DNA from: Deltaproteobacteria bacterium
GTDB taxonomy: Bacteria; Desulfobacterota; Binatia; UBA1149; JAJCZL01
Assembly (NCBI GenBank): GCA_029262415.1
Contig: JAJCZL010000056.1
Coordinates: 1-64,000 of the forward strand
DNA length: 64,000 bases
Direction: 5' to 3'
The translations under genes and the position numbers were made by a program. Below, piece by piece: positions 54,992 to 63,970 of this stretch (position 1 is its first letter; each line of letters begins with the position of its first letter). Under the pieces are notes generated by a model, which was not told the origin of the DNA, searched no databases, and worked only from the letters and a program-made list of their open reading frames with translations.

Positions 54992-55955
54992 CGAACAACT
55001 CCATGGTCAGATAGCGCTCCCCTGTATCGCAGAACACCACCAGGACCGTTTTTCCCGGACCGAGTTCGGCGGCTATGCGGAGCGCGGCGGCGTAGTTGGC
55101 ACCCGAGGAGATGCCGACCAAAACGCCATCTTTACGGGCGAGGTCGCGCGTGTGCTCCATCGCCACGTCGTCGTCAACGGTAATGACACGGTCGATGAGG
55201 TCGGCGTCAAGGACATCGGGAATGAAGCCTGCACCGATGCCTTGAATCTGGTGAAAACCCGGCTCGCCGCCCGAAAGCACCGGAGAGCGCGCAGGCTCAA
55301 CTGCGATGATCTCGCACTCCGGACGCTCGCGCTTGAGCACCGAGCCTACGCCGGTGATCGTGCCACCGGTGCCAACCCCAGCGATGAATGCATCGAGTTG
55401 AGGACACTGCTCAAGGATCTCGATTGCTGTAGTTTTGCGGTGCGCCTCGGGGTTGGCCGGATTGGAGAACTGCTGAGGCATGTAGTAGCCGGGGTTCTCT
55501 TCGAGAATCTCCTCGGCCCGGCGGATCGCCGCGTGCATGCCTTTGGTGTCGGGAGTCAGTTCGAGTTCCGCGCCGTAAGCTCTGAGCAGGCTGCGCCGCT
55601 CCTGGCTCATGGTGTCCGGCATCGTCAAAATCAGGCGATAGCCGCGGGCTGCGGCGACCATCGCAAGGCCGATACCGGTGTTGCCGCTGGTCGCCTCAAT
55701 GATGGTTCCGCCGGGTTTGAGCCTGCCGTCGGCTTCGGCCGCATCGATCATCGCGAGACAGATCCGATCCTTGACACTGCCGCCCGGGTTGGTGGATTCG
55801 AGTTTCGCCAGGACGGTCGCGGAACCAGCCGGGACGGAATTGCGCAAGCGAATGACGGGGGTCGAGCCGATCAGCTCGGCAGCGTTTTCGGCGACTTGCT
55901 TTGGGGCTGGCATCAAGGGCTGTGTCGGCCGGTCTGAGGCCACGTACGAAATCAT
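54972..55955 (-). CDS. cysK: Cysteine synthase (O-acetylserine sulfhydrylase)
   Basis: A PLP fold-type II enzyme of about 327 residues. AELIGSTPVIRLRN starts the fold. STNPGGSVKDRICLAMIDAA carries the PLP lysine, EATSGNTGIGLAMVAAARGY the substrate loop, AGVGTGGTITGVGS the phosphate loop and GISSGANYAAALRIAAELGP the C-terminal helix. I chose ATG 55955; ATG 55913 and TTG 55979 are possible. Coupling with larE is by overlap. Supply of cysteine-derived sulfur next to a sulfur transferase is a reasonable but unproven link. Confidence 0.9.
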   Translation of the reverse strand: MISYVASDRPTQPLMPAPKQVAENAAELIGSTPVIRLRNSVPAGSATVLAKLESTNPGGSVKDRICLAMIDAAEADGRLKPGGTIIEATSGNTGIGLAMVAAARGYRLILTMPDTMSQERRSLLRAYGAELELTPDTKGMHAAIRRAEEILEENPGYYMPQQFSNPANPEAHRKTTAIEILEQCPQLDAFIAGVGTGGTITGVGSVLKRERPECEIIAVEPARSPVLSGGEPGFHQIQGIGAGFIPDVLDADLIDRVITVDDDVAMEHTRDLARKDGVLVGISSGANYAAALRIAAELGPGKTVLVVFCDTGERYLTMELFDAGSGL

Positions 55956-55975
55956 AGGGACCGGTCTTTCGGAAG

Positions 55976-56116
55976 TCAATTTGCTTTACCAGACGCGGAT
56001 TTACGCGCGTCGGCAGTTGCGGACCCGGCGACCATGGGTTCGCCGTTAGCATTGCGATCCGGCTTGCCTTTTTCGAGTTGTCCCTGACCGCCTGCGAATA
56101 AAGCCGCGCTCGGACG
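55976..56116 (-). CDS. Possible small protein upstream of cysK
   Basis: A minus-strand frame ends in TGA that overlaps a possible TTG start of cysK. The last residues, QGQLEKGKPDRNANGEPMVA and GSATADARKSASGKAN, read like a charged tail of a real protein. A start within 56100-56200 on the minus strand would give about 40-70 residues, the longer frame being antisense to the next gene. No family is recognised and the start shown (a TTG near TALTRPSAALF) is a guess. Confidence 0.2.
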   Translation of the reverse strand, partial: RPSAALFAGGQGQLEKGKPDRNANGEPMVAGSATADARKSASGKAN

Positions 56117-56219
56117 CGTCAACGCTGTCAATGGGTAGCGTCCCCAAGCGATGCTTTCATATCCGGTTCCCCGTGTTACAAATTCGACTTCCACCGGGTG
56201 TGAAGGAGACGGGGCGAGA

Positions 56220-56777
56220 ATGTCCGAACGAGACAGCGAACGCGGATTCAAAATCGAAGACAAGCGACGCTTCACCGAATCAGGTGAGCCACGCGACCCT
56301 GAGGCGCCCACCGAGGAGAAGGATCCAGAACGTGAGGTCTTTGCAGAGGCAGGCGCGGGGAAATGCGATAATCTCGGCAGTGGCGCGACCGAATCACCAG
56401 ATCCTGCGGGTCTGCAAGCCCGGTCGGGCGAAAGCGGATTAATGGGCGAAGACGATACAGTAGGGCCTGCCGGTCAGCGGCCCCCTGGAATGGAGGGGGG
56501 ATATCCGGCCGTCGATTTTTCGGGGTTCGTCGTCGGTCTTGCCCAGCAGGCCTTCATGCTTCTCGGTGCGGCTCCGGATCCGGTCGGCGGCGAGGTCCTC
56601 AAAGACCTTCCCCAGGCTGCGGCCATGATCGACATCATCGCTATGCTTGAGCGCAAGACTGCCGGTAACCTTACCGAAGACGAATCGCGATTGGTCGAAG
56701 AAGTGCTTTACGAATTGCGAATGCGTTACGTTGCCGAATCAGGCTCTGGCGGCCGCGCATCAGGAGACACAAACTAG
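56220..56777 (+). CDS. DUF1844 family protein
   Basis: A 185-residue protein. The first 105 residues are charged and low-complexity (Glu, Asp, Pro, Gly). The DUF1844 domain at about 110-175 has VDFSGFVVGLAQQAFMLLGA, PDPVGGEVLKDLPQAAAMID and LERKTAGNLTEDESRLVEEV, ending LYELRMRYV. Function of the family is unknown. It is widespread in deltaproteobacterial and related genomes. AAGGAG at 56203-56208 precedes ATG 56220. The degP gene follows immediately (TAGATG). Confidence 0.85.
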   Translation: MSERDSERGFKIEDKRRFTESGEPRDPEAPTEEKDPEREVFAEAGAGKCDNLGSGATESPDPAGLQARSGESGLMGEDDTVGPAGQRPPGMEGGYPAVDFSGFVVGLAQQAFMLLGAAPDPVGGEVLKDLPQAAAMIDIIAMLERKTAGNLTEDESRLVEEVLYELRMRYVAESGSGGRASGDTN

Positions 56778-58241
56778 ATGAGTTCGAATCGATTAATCCT
56801 CGCCGCCACTCTCTTGGTCGGAGCCGTTGTAGGCGTCGGCCTGACGATCTCGTCGAACAACGAGAGTTGCTCTGTTGCCGACACCGGTGCTCCGGTAGCA
56901 GCTCTTTTGCCGGTCGGACAGTTGACCGGCTCCGTCGGCGCGCTTCCGGACTTCACCGAACTGGTTAAACGTTTGAGCCCATCGGTGGTTTTTATCTCGA
57001 CCGTTAGCGAAGAGAACCGCAACTTCTCCAAGCGTGACAACCAACAACAACGCGATCCGTTTGAGTTCTTCTTTCCCAAGCGCCCGCGTCGGGGGCTCGG
57101 ATCCGGCTTTGTCTTTGACGAGAACGGCTACATTATAACCAACCATCACGTCGTCGAGGATGCGACTAAAGTGGTGGTCAAATTTGACAATGATCGTGAG
57201 TACGCAGCAGAGGTTATCGGCAGCGACGCAAAAACCGATGTCGCTGTGATCCATATCGAGAATGCTGAAGACCTGACCCCGGTCGTACTCGGTGATTCCG
57301 ACAGTTTGGAAGTAGGAGAGTGGGTAGTAGCGATCGGAAACCCGTTCGGGCTCAGTCATTCCGTTACCGCGGGGATCGTTTCGGCAAAAGGTCGTCAGAT
57401 CAACTCACCGGGCGAGAACGCCTACGATGACTTCATTCAGACCGATGCAGCGATCAACCCCGGCAACTCAGGGGGACCGCTTGTTAACCTCAAGGGGCAG
57501 GTTGTCGGTATCAACACTGCGATCTTCTCGCGCACCGGCGGCAACATTGGAATCGGCTTCGCGATTCCGGTCAACATCGCGCGTACGGTGGTGCCCCAGC
57601 TGAGAGAAACCGGTCATGTGACCCGTGGGTGGCTCGGCGTGCTGATCCAGCCGGTCGACAAGGAAGTCGCCGAGGCTTTTGACCTCAAAGAGACTACCGG
57701 GGCGCTGGTCGCGAAAGTGTTCGAAGACAGCCCGGCGGATAAGGCCAAGATCAAAGTTGGTGATGTCATCATGCGTTTCAACGGCAAGGACGTCGGCAAG
57801 TCTGCCGAGCTGCCAACGATCGTCGCTAACACGCCGGTCGGTACCAAAGCTCCGGTTGTGGTATTGCGCGACGGAGACCGCAAGAAGCTGACCGTCGAGA
57901 TCGGCAAACTCGAAGATGCGGCGGATGAGGCCAAACCTGTTCGAGCCAAAGAGCTCGGCTTGTCCGTTCAGGACATCACCCCTGAGGTCGCGAAGGAGCT
58001 CGGCCTGGACGACGATGCCGCGGGTGTCGTCGTTACCTCGGTTGCCAACGGATCTCCGGCTGAAGTGGCCAACATCCGCCCAGGTGACGTGATTGAGCAG
58101 ATCGGTCGTAGCCCGATTGCCAACGTCAAGGAGTTCCGTAAGCTTCTCGCTGAGCGCAAAGAGGGCGAGTCAATTATCGCCTTGGTTCGTCGCGGCGAAC
58201 AGGCCGTGTTCCGGGTTATCAAGCCGGGCGAAGAGGACTGA
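56778..58241 (+). CDS. htrA: Periplasmic serine protease of the HtrA/Deg family
   Basis: A 487-residue DegP/DegQ-like protease and chaperone. An N-terminal signal or anchor (residues 5-23, RLILAATLLVGAVVGVGLTI) precedes the trypsin-like domain with His124 in ITNHHVVED, Asp154 in AKTDVAVI and Ser231 in NPGNSGGPLV. Two PDZ domains follow, the first with RGWLGVLIQPVDKEVAEAFD, the second with GVVVTSVANGSPAEVANIRP. A cysteine at residue 31 is not in a lipobox. The stress promoter that often drives such genes is not obvious; it directly follows the DUF1844 gene. Confidence 0.95.
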   Translation: MSSNRLILAATLLVGAVVGVGLTISSNNESCSVADTGAPVAALLPVGQLTGSVGALPDFTELVKRLSPSVVFISTVSEENRNFSKRDNQQQRDPFEFFFPKRPRRGLGSGFVFDENGYIITNHHVVEDATKVVVKFDNDREYAAEVIGSDAKTDVAVIHIENAEDLTPVVLGDSDSLEVGEWVVAIGNPFGLSHSVTAGIVSAKGRQINSPGENAYDDFIQTDAAINPGNSGGPLVNLKGQVVGINTAIFSRTGGNIGIGFAIPVNIARTVVPQLRETGHVTRGWLGVLIQPVDKEVAEAFDLKETTGALVAKVFEDSPADKAKIKVGDVIMRFNGKDVGKSAELPTIVANTPVGTKAPVVVLRDGDRKKLTVEIGKLEDAADEAKPVRAKELGLSVQDITPEVAKELGLDDDAAGVVVTSVANGSPAEVANIRPGDVIEQIGRSPIANVKEFRKLLAERKEGESIIALVRRGEQAVFRVIKPGEED

Positions 58242-58262
58242 CGACGAGCGCATTGATGGCAG

Positions 58263-58292
58263 GCCGGTTGTTACCTTCTGGTAACAACCGGC
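58263..58292 (+). terminator. 13-bp perfect stem-loop between htrA and the PBP gene
   Basis: GCCGGTTGTTACC (58263-58275) and GGTAACAACCGGC (58280-58292) are exact reverse complements with loop TTCT. The stem is strong but no T run follows, so termination would have to be of a non-classical kind. Attenuation or 3' protection of the htrA message is equally possible. Confidence 0.45.
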
Positions 58293-58317
58293 TGTCGCCG
58301 CTCGGAGTCCGCCGCTG

Positions 58318-60771
58318 GTGAACACCAAGAAGCGCTCGCGGCTGCGCCGCTTTACAACCGTCCTGCTGATTCTAGTCCCGCCTCTGCTCGCGATTGCCGG
58401 GTTGTGGACGTGGGTGGAGTACCGGGCAATCGACGCGGTGTTGGTCGAAAAGTTCGCGGGACGCCGTTGGGACTTTCCGTCCAAGGTCTACACCGACACT
58501 TACACAGTCTACCCGGGCCTCGTCCTCGGCGAAGGCTTCGAGCGGCGTCTACACAGCCTCGGCTATCTCAGGGTTCAGGCCGTACCCACACGTCGTGGTC
58601 AGTACCGGGTCTCAGAGGTTCCCTCGCGGATCGATCTGTACCTGACCGCGTTCGAGTACCCGGCCCGCCGCGAGAACGGCCGTCTCATCGAAATCGCTCT
58701 CGACGCGAACTCGGCGGTCGCGTCTCTGCGCGAGATGCCGACAGGCAAACGGCTTTCGACTTTCGTGCTCGAGCCGACACTGCTGGCCGGCCTTCACGGC
58801 GAGCTGCGTGAGGACCGCCACGAGATGAAGATCGACGAGGTGCCGTTGCCACTGGTACGCTCGGTGCTTGCGGTCGAGGACCGGCGCTTCTTTGAGCACC
58901 CGGGTGTCGATGCGCGTGGGTTGGCACGTGCGTTCTTCGTCAATCTCTTCGCCGGCCGTGTGCGCCAGGGCGGTTCGACGCTGACTCAGCAGCTGATGAA
59001 AAACTTCTTCCTCACCGAAGAGCGCACCATCTCGCGCAAGCTGCGCGAAGCGGCGATGGCAATCGTCGCCGAGCGGCGTTTCACCAAGCTCGAGATACTC
59101 GAAGCCTACATGAACGAGATCTACCTCGGACAGCGCGGCAGCGTGGGAATTCATGGGATGTGGGAGGCATCGCGCTTTTACTTTGGACGCGAGCCCGCCG
59201 AACTCACACTCGGTCAACTCGCGACACTGGCCGGGATGATTCGCGCACCCAACTACTACTCCCCGCACGAACACCCTGAGCGCGCGCGCGAACGACGCGA
59301 CGTGGTACTCAGTCTTCTCAGCGAGCAAGGGGAGATAGACATTGACGCTTACCGTGCGGCAGCGGTCGAGCCGATCGATACTGTCCCTGCGGTGACTGCG
59401 ACCCAGAACGGACTGCACTTCGTAGATTTTGTACGCGAGGAGCTCAAGGAGAACTATCCCGCAGACGTGCTGACCACCGAAGGCTTCACCATCCTGACCA
59501 GCCTAGACCCCGAGCTGCAAGCGTTCGCCGTCGAGGCCGTCGCCGACGGTTTGCGGCGTATCGAAGAAACGCCGGGAAGGCCGGAGGCCCCGAGTGATGC
59601 GCGGCTGGAGGCGGCGTTGATCGCAACCAACCCGCGTACCGGCGCGATCTTGGCGATGGTCGGCGGTCGCGATTACAAGCAGAGCCAGTTCAACCGCGCC
59701 GTCCAAGGCCGGCGCCAGCCGGGCTCGGTGTTCAAACCCGTGGTAATGCTTGCGGCACTAGGCAGCGAGCGAGTAGGGCGCGTGCATTTTCTTCCGACAA
59801 CTATTGTTCCGGATGCGCCTTTCGTGTGGGAGTACGAGAAGGGCATGAAGACCTGGCGGCCTGAGAACTATGGCGATGAGTATAACGGTGGTGTTGCCAT
59901 CCGCGATGCGCTTCAGTTCTCGGTCAACACCGTGACAGCGCGGATCGCGCGCGATGTCGGCATTGAAGCCGTGCGTGACTTGGCGATGCGCCTGGGTGTT
60001 GAGCCGGGGATTCCCGCTTTGCCTTCGATTTCTCTCGGTTCGTGGGAGGTCTCGCCATTTGAGATGGCGCAAGTCTACGGTGTTTTTGCCAACAGCGGCT
60101 TTCTCGCCAAGCCGCTCGCGGTGCGTTCGGTCGTCGATCGCTCCGGCAGTGCAGTCGAAGGCAACGCGATCAAGATTGAGCGACGTATTCCTGCGACTGA
60201 CGCTTATCTTATCACGCAGCTTTTGGAGGGTGCTGTCGAACGCGGGACCGGGCGCTCGGTGCGCCGCTATGGGTTCACCGCTCCGGCGGCTGGTAAAACC
60301 GGCAGCACTAACGAGCTACACGATGCGTGGTTCGTGGGCTACACACCCGATCTGCTGTGCGTGGTGTGGGTCGGTTACGACCGCGACGTGAGGCTCGGCC
60401 TGACTGGTTCACGCGCGGCTCTGCCGATCTGGACGCAGTTCATGAAGGATGCCATAGAAGGGCGCCCCCAGCCCGGCTTCCGTCCGCCGCCCGGGGTGTT
60501 GGTGGAAAACGTCGATCCTGTCACCGGACTGCTCGCTTCGAGTGACTGCGGCCCCGGGGTACCGACCGCGTTTCTCGAAGGCGAAGAACCGCAGCACTAC
60601 TGTCACCGGCGTGATCTGGAGGTCCGTCGTAACGCTAACGGTGGTCGTATCGACGACCGCGGCCGCGATGGCGACCAAGACCTCGGACGCGCCCCGCGCA
60701 CCGGTGCAGGGCGTGTGGACCCGGGAAGCCGCGACCGGTACGACGAGAGCAATGTTTACCTCTTCGAATAG
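58318..60771 (+). CDS. mrcB: Class A penicillin-binding protein (PBP1b-like)
   Basis: An 817-residue bifunctional peptidoglycan synthase. One membrane helix (about 12-30) is followed by a UB2H-like region (RRWDFPSKVYTDTYTVYPG). The GT51 glycosyltransferase has catalytic Glu187 in AVEDRRFFEHPGVD and GGSTLTQQLMKNFFL. The transpeptidase has Ser470 and Lys473 in PGSVFKP, SVN at 535-537 and KTGST from 660. The C-terminal 60 residues are charged and arginine-rich. GTG start at 58318. It is followed by a TPR lipoprotein gene, which might be an accessory protein. Confidence 0.93.
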   Translation: MNTKKRSRLRRFTTVLLILVPPLLAIAGLWTWVEYRAIDAVLVEKFAGRRWDFPSKVYTDTYTVYPGLVLGEGFERRLHSLGYLRVQAVPTRRGQYRVSEVPSRIDLYLTAFEYPARRENGRLIEIALDANSAVASLREMPTGKRLSTFVLEPTLLAGLHGELREDRHEMKIDEVPLPLVRSVLAVEDRRFFEHPGVDARGLARAFFVNLFAGRVRQGGSTLTQQLMKNFFLTEERTISRKLREAAMAIVAERRFTKLEILEAYMNEIYLGQRGSVGIHGMWEASRFYFGREPAELTLGQLATLAGMIRAPNYYSPHEHPERARERRDVVLSLLSEQGEIDIDAYRAAAVEPIDTVPAVTATQNGLHFVDFVREELKENYPADVLTTEGFTILTSLDPELQAFAVEAVADGLRRIEETPGRPEAPSDARLEAALIATNPRTGAILAMVGGRDYKQSQFNRAVQGRRQPGSVFKPVVMLAALGSERVGRVHFLPTTIVPDAPFVWEYEKGMKTWRPENYGDEYNGGVAIRDALQFSVNTVTARIARDVGIEAVRDLAMRLGVEPGIPALPSISLGSWEVSPFEMAQVYGVFANSGFLAKPLAVRSVVDRSGSAVEGNAIKIERRIPATDAYLITQLLEGAVERGTGRSVRRYGFTAPAAGKTGSTNELHDAWFVGYTPDLLCVVWVGYDRDVRLGLTGSRAALPIWTQFMKDAIEGRPQPGFRPPPGVLVENVDPVTGLLASSDCGPGVPTAFLEGEEPQHYCHRRDLEVRRNANGGRIDDRGRDGDQDLGRAPRTGAGRVDPGSRDRYDESNVYLFE

Positions 60772-60784
60772 GGAGAGCGTCGGT

Positions 60785-61330
60785 GTGCGCCCGCGAAGTA
60801 TTGGTACGGTAGCGCTGCTTGTCGCGTTGCTTACCCTTACCGGTTGCCCCTACGATCCGCTTCCGATGCCGCGCAGGCCGCGGCCGCGACCCAGGCCGCC
60901 GGTTATTGAAGGTCCGACCCGTCCGCTGCCAGGTCCGGACTACCAAGAGGAGGCCTCACAAGGGGATCGCGCGGATCAGTTGCTCCGTGCCGAGATTGAG
61001 TATCTTGAAGCCGCGGGTCCCGGTTCGGACGGGCAACGATTGACCGCGCTGCGCTTAACGTCAGAGGCGTGGGACTTCGCTGCCGCCGGTGACGAGCGCG
61101 AAGCACTCGAGCTTCTCGAACGAGCTGTCGCGATCGACGGTAGCTCGGGGTTCGCCTACCTCTACCTTGCCAGGCTGCACTATCGCGCGACCGCGTACGG
61201 GGCGGCCGAGCAGTTTCTCGCGCGCGCGAGACCGCTCCTTCCGCCCGACCGGCGTCTGAACCGTGCACTCGACAGGTTCGAGTACGATCTCGCAAACCGC
61301 CCCATCGCCGATCCGGCCATCCAGCGTTGA
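60785..61330 (+). CDS. Small TPR lipoprotein
   Basis: A 181-residue protein with signal TVALLVALLTLTGCPYDPLP and lipobox LTGC (cysteine near residue 21). A proline and arginine-rich linker (RRPRPRPRPP) follows. Helices at about 85-160 contain AWDFAAAGDEREALELLERA and AYLYLARLHYRATAYGAAEQ, a TPR-like pair. GTG 60785 lies nine bases after GGGAG; ATG 60752 inside the PBP gene is an alternative. LpoB/CpoB-type partners of PBP1b are also small lipoproteins or TPR proteins, so an accessory role is a fair inference. Confidence 0.75.
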   Translation: MRPRSIGTVALLVALLTLTGCPYDPLPMPRRPRPRPRPPVIEGPTRPLPGPDYQEEASQGDRADQLLRAEIEYLEAAGPGSDGQRLTALRLTSEAWDFAAAGDEREALELLERAVAIDGSSGFAYLYLARLHYRATAYGAAEQFLARARPLLPPDRRLNRALDRFEYDLANRPIADPAIQR

Positions 61331-61347
61331 CCCGCCGGCATCAGGCC

Positions 61348-62352
61348 ATGCGAATACTCGGAATCGAAACCTCATGTGACGACACTTCAGCAGCAGTCGT
61401 CGATGGTCGTGAGGTATTGTCGAGCGTGGTTTCCTCGCAGGACGCTTTGCACGCCGTCTACGGAGGTGTGGTACCAGAACTCGCCGCCAGACGTCACCTT
61501 GAATCTATACAGGCCGCAATTGGCTTGGCCATGAAACGGGCCTGCGCGGACTTCGATTCGCTCGATGCCATCGCTGTCACGCGCGGCCCTGGGTTAGTCG
61601 GATCTTTGTTGATTGGTCTCTCGGTCGCGCAAGGCTTGGGAATGCGAACTGGTTTGCCGGTCTACGGTGTTAACCATCTGGAGGGGCACGTTCTCTCGCC
61701 GCTTATCGAGAGTGAGTTGGCGCTGCCGTTTCTCGCGATGATCGTTTCTGGTGGTCATACCGCTGTCTATCTCGTCGAGGACGTTGGCTCGTACAAAGAG
61801 GCTGCGTCGACGCGCGACGATTCGGCGGGCGAGGCTTTTGACAAAGGTGCGAAGATGCTTGGACTCGGTTACCCCGGTGGACGCCTGATGGATGAAACCG
61901 CGCGCGATGGAAATAGGGCGGCTGTAGTGTTCCCGCGCGGGCGCGTTCGTGCGGAGCGCTTCGCGTTCACGTTCTCGGGGCTAAAGACATCGCTTTGGGA
62001 CTATCTGAACAAGCAGCAGGAGCACGCTTCGCTCGAAGATATTTGCGCCTCCTTTCAGGAAGCGATTGTCGATGTGTTGGTCTCGCGCGCAGGCGAACTG
62101 ATGACGGTCTGCGGAGTGCCACGTCTCGCCGTTGCCGGTGGCGTGTCGGCGAACAGTCGATTACGTGGGGCTGTGGCAGAGTACGGCGCCGCGAACGGCT
62201 GCGAGATCGTATTCCCTCCCTTGCGTTACTGCACCGACAACGCCGCGATGATCGCGCACGCCGCCGCGCTACGGATGGAACGCGGGTTGCCCGGGGATCC
62301 GCTCCACGCGGTCTCGCGTCTTCCCTTGGGACCACGACTTCAGGCCGCCTGA
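61348..62352 (+). CDS. tsaD: tRNA threonylcarbamoyladenosine transferase TsaD
   Basis: A 334-residue Kae1/TsaD ASKHA-fold enzyme that transfers threonylcarbamoyl to A37 of ANN-decoding tRNAs. The start MRILGIETSCDDTSAAVVDG is canonical. The metal histidines are 110 and 114 in VNHLEGH. MIVSGGHTAVYLVEDVGSYK and LPLGPRLQAA complete it. ATG 61348 is used; TTG 61327, overlapping the previous stop, would add seven residues. rsmA overlaps its stop by one base. Confidence 0.96.
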   Translation: MRILGIETSCDDTSAAVVDGREVLSSVVSSQDALHAVYGGVVPELAARRHLESIQAAIGLAMKRACADFDSLDAIAVTRGPGLVGSLLIGLSVAQGLGMRTGLPVYGVNHLEGHVLSPLIESELALPFLAMIVSGGHTAVYLVEDVGSYKEAASTRDDSAGEAFDKGAKMLGLGYPGGRLMDETARDGNRAAVVFPRGRVRAERFAFTFSGLKTSLWDYLNKQQEHASLEDICASFQEAIVDVLVSRAGELMTVCGVPRLAVAGGVSANSRLRGAVAEYGAANGCEIVFPPLRYCTDNAAMIAHAAALRMERGLPGDPLHAVSRLPLGPRLQAA

Positions 62353-63155
62353 TGGTGCCGCGTCGCAACGTTCGCTTGGGCCAGAACTTTCTGATCGACA
62401 AGAACATCGCGCGTAAGATCGTCGACTGGGCGGCGATCGACGGTAGCGATGTCCTCGAGGTCGGCCCCGGGCGCGCGATCCTTACCGACATCCTGGCTGA
62501 ACGTGCGCGTACGCTGGTCGCCGTCGAGCTTGACCCGCGCCTAGCTGCAGATCTGCAAGTGAGATTCTGCGTGGATCCCGCCGATCGCGTGCGTATCGTT
62601 GAGGGCGATGCTCTCAAAGTCGATTTGCACTCATTGTTTCCGGGTTCGTTTAGTGTTGTCGCAAACCTTCCCTACGAAAGCGGGACCGCGATCCTCGTTC
62701 GATTAATCAAAGAGCGTCCGGGGATTCGGTCGATGGTGCTGATGCTCCAGCGCGAAGTATGTCACCGTGTGACCGCGCAACCCGGCGGCAAGGAGTACGG
62801 TCGTCTGGCGGTATTGTGCGGTTTGCACACCGACGTCGAGCCGGGTCGTGTCGTGCACCCCGGTTCGTTTCGCCCGGCTCCGAAAGTCGATTCGCAGATA
62901 ATCCGCGTGACGCCGCTCAGCCAGCCGCGCTTTGATGTGGGGAATGAAGAAACCTTTGAGGCGATCGTTAAAGCGGCCTTCGCGGGGCGCCGTAAGATTC
63001 TACGCAACAATCTCGGAGGCTGGCTACGCGAACGGTTCGGCGATGATGCCGACGCGATGATGGACGAGGCGCGAATCGACCAGAGCTCGCGCCCCGAAAC
63101 GCTCGCCATAGAATCGTTCGCGGCACTGTCGAAGCTGGTAAGCGCCCGTGCCTGA
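62352..63155 (+). CDS. rsmA: 16S rRNA dimethyladenosine transferase
   Basis: A 267-residue KsgA-type methyltransferase that dimethylates A1518 and A1519 of 16S rRNA. VRLGQNFLIDKNIARKIVDW, the SAM-binding DVLEVGPGRAILTDILAERA and motif IV VVANLPYESGTAIL are present, followed by FRPAPKVDSQIIRV. Motif IV reads NLPYESG where NLPYNIS is common, a small change next to the target base site. The ATG overlaps the tsaD stop by one base. The end overlaps mutM by eight bases. Confidence 0.94.
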   Translation: MVPRRNVRLGQNFLIDKNIARKIVDWAAIDGSDVLEVGPGRAILTDILAERARTLVAVELDPRLAADLQVRFCVDPADRVRIVEGDALKVDLHSLFPGSFSVVANLPYESGTAILVRLIKERPGIRSMVLMLQREVCHRVTAQPGGKEYGRLAVLCGLHTDVEPGRVVHPGSFRPAPKVDSQIIRVTPLSQPRFDVGNEETFEAIVKAAFAGRRKILRNNLGGWLRERFGDDADAMMDEARIDQSSRPETLAIESFAALSKLVSARA

Positions 63156-63966
63156 GCTACCCGAAGTCGAGACCACGCGGCGCTCTCTCGAGCCGCTGGT
63201 TGTTGGACGTACCATCGAAAGTGTCGAGGTGCGTTGCGCGAACTTGCGGCGGCCGCTTGATGAGGACTTCGCGGCGCGCCTGGCCGGCCGACGTTTGCTC
63301 GCGACCGCCCGCCGGGCGAAGTATTTGATCTTCGAACTCGATGCGCCCGAGTCGTTGATTGTGCATCTCGGTATGAGCGGTCGCTTGATCCACCGACCGC
63401 CGCCGGTGGTCGAACCGCTCAAGCACGATCACGTGCTAGTCGCGCTCGACGATGACAGTCTCATGGTGTTTCACGACCCGCGTAGGTTCGGGCTCGTGGC
63501 GCTCGTGGATACCGATGATTGCGACCTGTTGCGGGGGATTGGGCCCGAACCCTTTGATCGTGACCTATTTCACGGCGCCTATCTCGCAGCCCTCGGTCGT
63601 AAGACCGTGCGCACGATTAAGGACGTCCTGATGGATCAACGGGTGGTGGCCGGCTTAGGCAACATCTACGTAAACGAGGTGCTATTCGCGTGCGGCATAC
63701 GCCCGCGGCGTCGCCTTGCGCGTATGACCCGCGCGGAGTGCGACGGGGTCGTAGCGCAGAGCCGCGTTATCCTCGCCGATGCGATCGAGCATCGCGGCTC
63801 GAGCGTCTCTGACTTTCTAGACGGCGTTGGCCGCCGCGGCGGCTACCAATGGAAGCACCAGGTCTACGACCGTGAGGGGCAGCCATGCCCGCGCTGCGCA
63901 ACCCCGATTAAGGCGGTTGTTATCGCGCAACGGTCGAGTTTCTACTGTCCGAAGTGTCAGCGCTGA
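63148..63966 (+). CDS. mutM: Formamidopyrimidine-DNA glycosylase
   Basis: A 272-residue Fpg removing oxidised purines. GTG start then PELPEVETTRRSLEPLVVGR: the catalytic proline and glutamate follow the initiator residue. The catalytic lysine lies in LVHLGMSGRLIH-like sequence (IVHLGMSGRL). KDVLMDQRVVAGLGNIYVNE is the helix-two-turns-helix. The C-terminal zinc finger has CPRCATPI and YCPKCQR. Nei proteins are similar, but this pattern fits MutM. Confidence 0.96.
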   Translation: MPELPEVETTRRSLEPLVVGRTIESVEVRCANLRRPLDEDFAARLAGRRLLATARRAKYLIFELDAPESLIVHLGMSGRLIHRPPPVVEPLKHDHVLVALDDDSLMVFHDPRRFGLVALVDTDDCDLLRGIGPEPFDRDLFHGAYLAALGRKTVRTIKDVLMDQRVVAGLGNIYVNEVLFACGIRPRRRLARMTRAECDGVVAQSRVILADAIEHRGSSVSDFLDGVGRRGGYQWKHQVYDREGQPCPRCATPIKAVVIAQRSSFYCPKCQR

Positions 63967-63970
63967 GCCG

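Noticed and set aside
56155-56182. Possible promoter TTTCAT - TACAAA before the DUF1844 gene
   Set aside because: Both boxes match consensus poorly.
61995-62351. Upstream extension of the rsmA frame
   Set aside because: It lies wholly inside tsaD and gives arginine-rich sequence; ATG 62352 gives the known RsmA start.
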